Below the pieces are notes generated by a model that worked only from the letters and a program-made list of their open reading frames with translations, ran no database searches and was not told where the DNA came from. A DNA stretch of 6,944 bases, from positions 1 through 6,944 of the forward strand of contig JAHEMB010000188.1 in the NCBI GenBank assembly GCA_024643915.1, in the 5' to 3' direction. Made by a program: the position numbers and the translations under genes. Below, piece after piece: positions 6,050 to 6,944 of this stretch (positions are counted from its first letter, which is position 1; each line of letters starts with the position of its first letter). Source of the DNA: Rhodothermaceae bacterium (GTDB lineage: Bacteria > Bacteroidota > Rhodothermia > Rhodothermales > JAHEMB01).

Positions 6050-6097
6050 GGAGTGCGGAGTGCGGGCGTTAGCCCGGACGGTTTGCCGCATTCCTCA
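6047..6097 (+). repeat. Stem-loop starting at the glycosyltransferase stop codon
   Basis: Positions 6047-6058, beginning with the TGA stop itself, pair with 6086-6097 over 12 bp with a single G-T pair. Inside lies a second stem, cgggc-gtta-gcccg (6063-6076). The left arm carries the first ggagtgc heptamer. No T run follows directly, so it could be an attenuator, an mRNA-stabilising hairpin or simply the repeat element; terminator function is unproven. Confidence 0.6.
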
Positions 6098-6175
6098 CAC
6101 AGCGCACTTGTATTTGCCCCCTCTTCGTTTCGATTTTGCATGCTACAATCACTCCGCATTCTACACTCCGCACTT
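6050..6175. repeat. Heptamer arrays (unit ggagtgc) at both ends of the spacer before icd
   Basis: Two tandem ggagtgc units (6050-6056, 6057-6063) directly follow the glycosyltransferase stop. The inverse occurs as actccgc (6151-6157), attctac (6158-6164) and actccgc (6165-6171), ending just before the icd ATG at 6178. A degenerate inverse copy, gcattcc, lies at 6088-6094. The middle (about 6098-6150) is more AT-rich and has no gene. The left arm can pair either locally (6086-6097) or with the distal arm (6151-6175), so two exclusive folds are possible. Confidence 0.75.
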
Positions 6176-6177
6176 AA

Positions 6178-6944
6178 ATGAACTACACCCACCTCACCCC
6201 CCCCGCCGAAGGCGACCTGATCACGAAAGAAGGCAACCGGCTCCGCGTGCCCGACCATCCTATTATTCCCTTCATCGAGGGGGACGGGACGGGGCCGGAC
6301 ATCTGGCGCGCTGCCGTCAACGTGTTCGACAGCGCCGTGAAAAAGGCCTACGGCGGGCAGAAAAAGATCGTCTGGTTCGAGGTCTTCGCCGGGGAGAAAT
6401 CCCACGACCAGTACGGCGAGTGGCTGCCCGACGACACGCTCAAGGCCATCGACCACCACCTCGTCGCCATCAAAGGGCCGCTGACGACGCCGGTGGGCGG
6501 CGGCATCCGCTCGCTCAACGTGGCGCTCCGGCAGAAGCTCGACCTCTACGCCTGCGTCCGCCCCGTGCGCCACTTCGCAGGCGTGCCCTCCCCCGTGAAG
6601 GAGCCGGAGAAGGTGGACATGGTCATCTTCCGGGAGAACACCGAGGATATCTACGCCGGCATTGAGTTTCAGGAGGGCACTGACGAAGTCGAGCGCTTCA
6701 AGCAGGTCTTCCGCCAGGCCTTCCCCGAGCGGTTCAAAAAGATCCGCTTCCCCGAGACGAGCGGCATTGGCATCAAGCCCATCTCGCAAGAGGGGACGGA
6801 GCGGCTCGTCCGCTCGGCCATCGACTACGCGATGGCGCGCGGCGCCAAGAGCCTCACGCTCGTCCACAAGGGCAACATCATGAAGTTCACCGAGGGCGCT
6901 TTCCGCGACTGGGGCTACGAGGTGGCCCAGCAGCAGTTCGGCGC
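6178..6944 (+). CDS. icd: Isocitrate dehydrogenase (E. coli Icd type), 5' part, truncated by window edge
   Basis: The visible 255 codons encode the N-terminal part of a homodimeric isocitrate dehydrogenase, which oxidatively decarboxylates isocitrate to 2-oxoglutarate in the TCA cycle. Similarity to E. coli Icd is strong and continuous. IPFIEGDGTGPDIW (30-43) is the family opening. GPLTTPVGGGIRSLNVALRQ (100-119) supplies isocitrate ligands Ser112, Asn114 and Arg118; Arg128 and Arg152 (FRENTEDIYAG) complete the site, with catalytic Tyr159 and Lys231 (LVHKGNIMKF). Numbering runs one less than E. coli up to Tyr159. E. coli Icd is 416 residues, so about 160 are off the edge, including the residues that decide NADP versus NAD use. 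The ATG at 6178 starts MNYTHLTPPAEGD and lies directly after the heptamer arm, with no Shine-Dalgarno sequence. Confidence 0.95.
   Translation, partial: MNYTHLTPPAEGDLITKEGNRLRVPDHPIIPFIEGDGTGPDIWRAAVNVFDSAVKKAYGGQKKIVWFEVFAGEKSHDQYGEWLPDDTLKAIDHHLVAIKGPLTTPVGGGIRSLNVALRQKLDLYACVRPVRHFAGVPSPVKEPEKVDMVIFRENTEDIYAGIEFQEGTDEVERFKQVFRQAFPERFKKIRFPETSGIGIKPISQEGTERLVRSAIDYAMARGAKSLTLVHKGNIMKFTEGAFRDWGYEVAQQQFG

Noticed and set aside
37..6175. Heptamer arrays as assembly or sequencing artefact
   Set aside because: Units differ between sites, carry independent point variants, and form inverted arms fitted to gene boundaries, which an artefact would not explain. Raw reads would be needed to exclude it fully.
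6060..6665. 201-codon plus-strand frame overlapping icd
   Set aside because: It is an out-of-frame reading of icd with a low-complexity Arg/Pro/His-rich product.
5893..6867. 324-codon minus-strand frame across the glycosyltransferase end and icd
   Set aside because: It is antisense to two recognised genes and the repeat spacer between them; no recognisable domain.

Overview
The window is about 6.9 kb of high-GC bacterial chromosome carrying ordinary central-metabolism genes. The best guess is a Rhodothermota/Bacteroidota-type bacterium, at moderate-to-low confidence. Supporting signs are the separate E1-alpha, E1-beta and E2 pyruvate dehydrogenase genes, near absence of Shine-Dalgarno sequences, TTG starts, and a match to the Bacteroidota promoter motif TAnnTTTG ahead of the sigma gene. 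No rRNA or marker gene is present to settle this.

Layout. On the minus strand, read right to left, lies a pyruvate dehydrogenase operon: E1-alpha (2744-3913), E1-beta (1664-2647) and E2 (149-1540). No E3 (lipoamide dehydrogenase) is in view. A 297-bp divergent intergenic region (3914-4210) separates it from plus-strand genes: an ECF-type sigma factor (4211-4822), a small soluble zinc-binding anti-sigma factor (4837-5127), a polyprenol-phosphate-mannose-synthase-like glycosyltransferase (5243-6049), and the 5' part of an isocitrate dehydrogenase gene (6178 to the window edge).

How they fit together. Pyruvate dehydrogenase makes acetyl-CoA and isocitrate dehydrogenase acts downstream in the TCA cycle, so the flanks share a metabolic theme. 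The sigma/anti-sigma pair between them is a plausible stress-responsive regulator. Its targets cannot be read from this window.

The unusual signal lies between the genes. Five of the six longer non-coding stretches contain short tandem arrays with a period of exactly seven bases, and four of these show clear inverted arms that can fold into hairpins. The seven-base unit differs at each site (aggatgg, gttcttc, tttcggg, aaccgtc, ggagtgc), yet period and geometry are conserved. Arms often abut the stop codon of one gene and the start codon of the next. Two of the hairpins have arms of exactly 28 nt (4 x 7). I found no CRISPR array, transposase, tRNA or rRNA, and no evidence of a defence or other multi-gene novel system.
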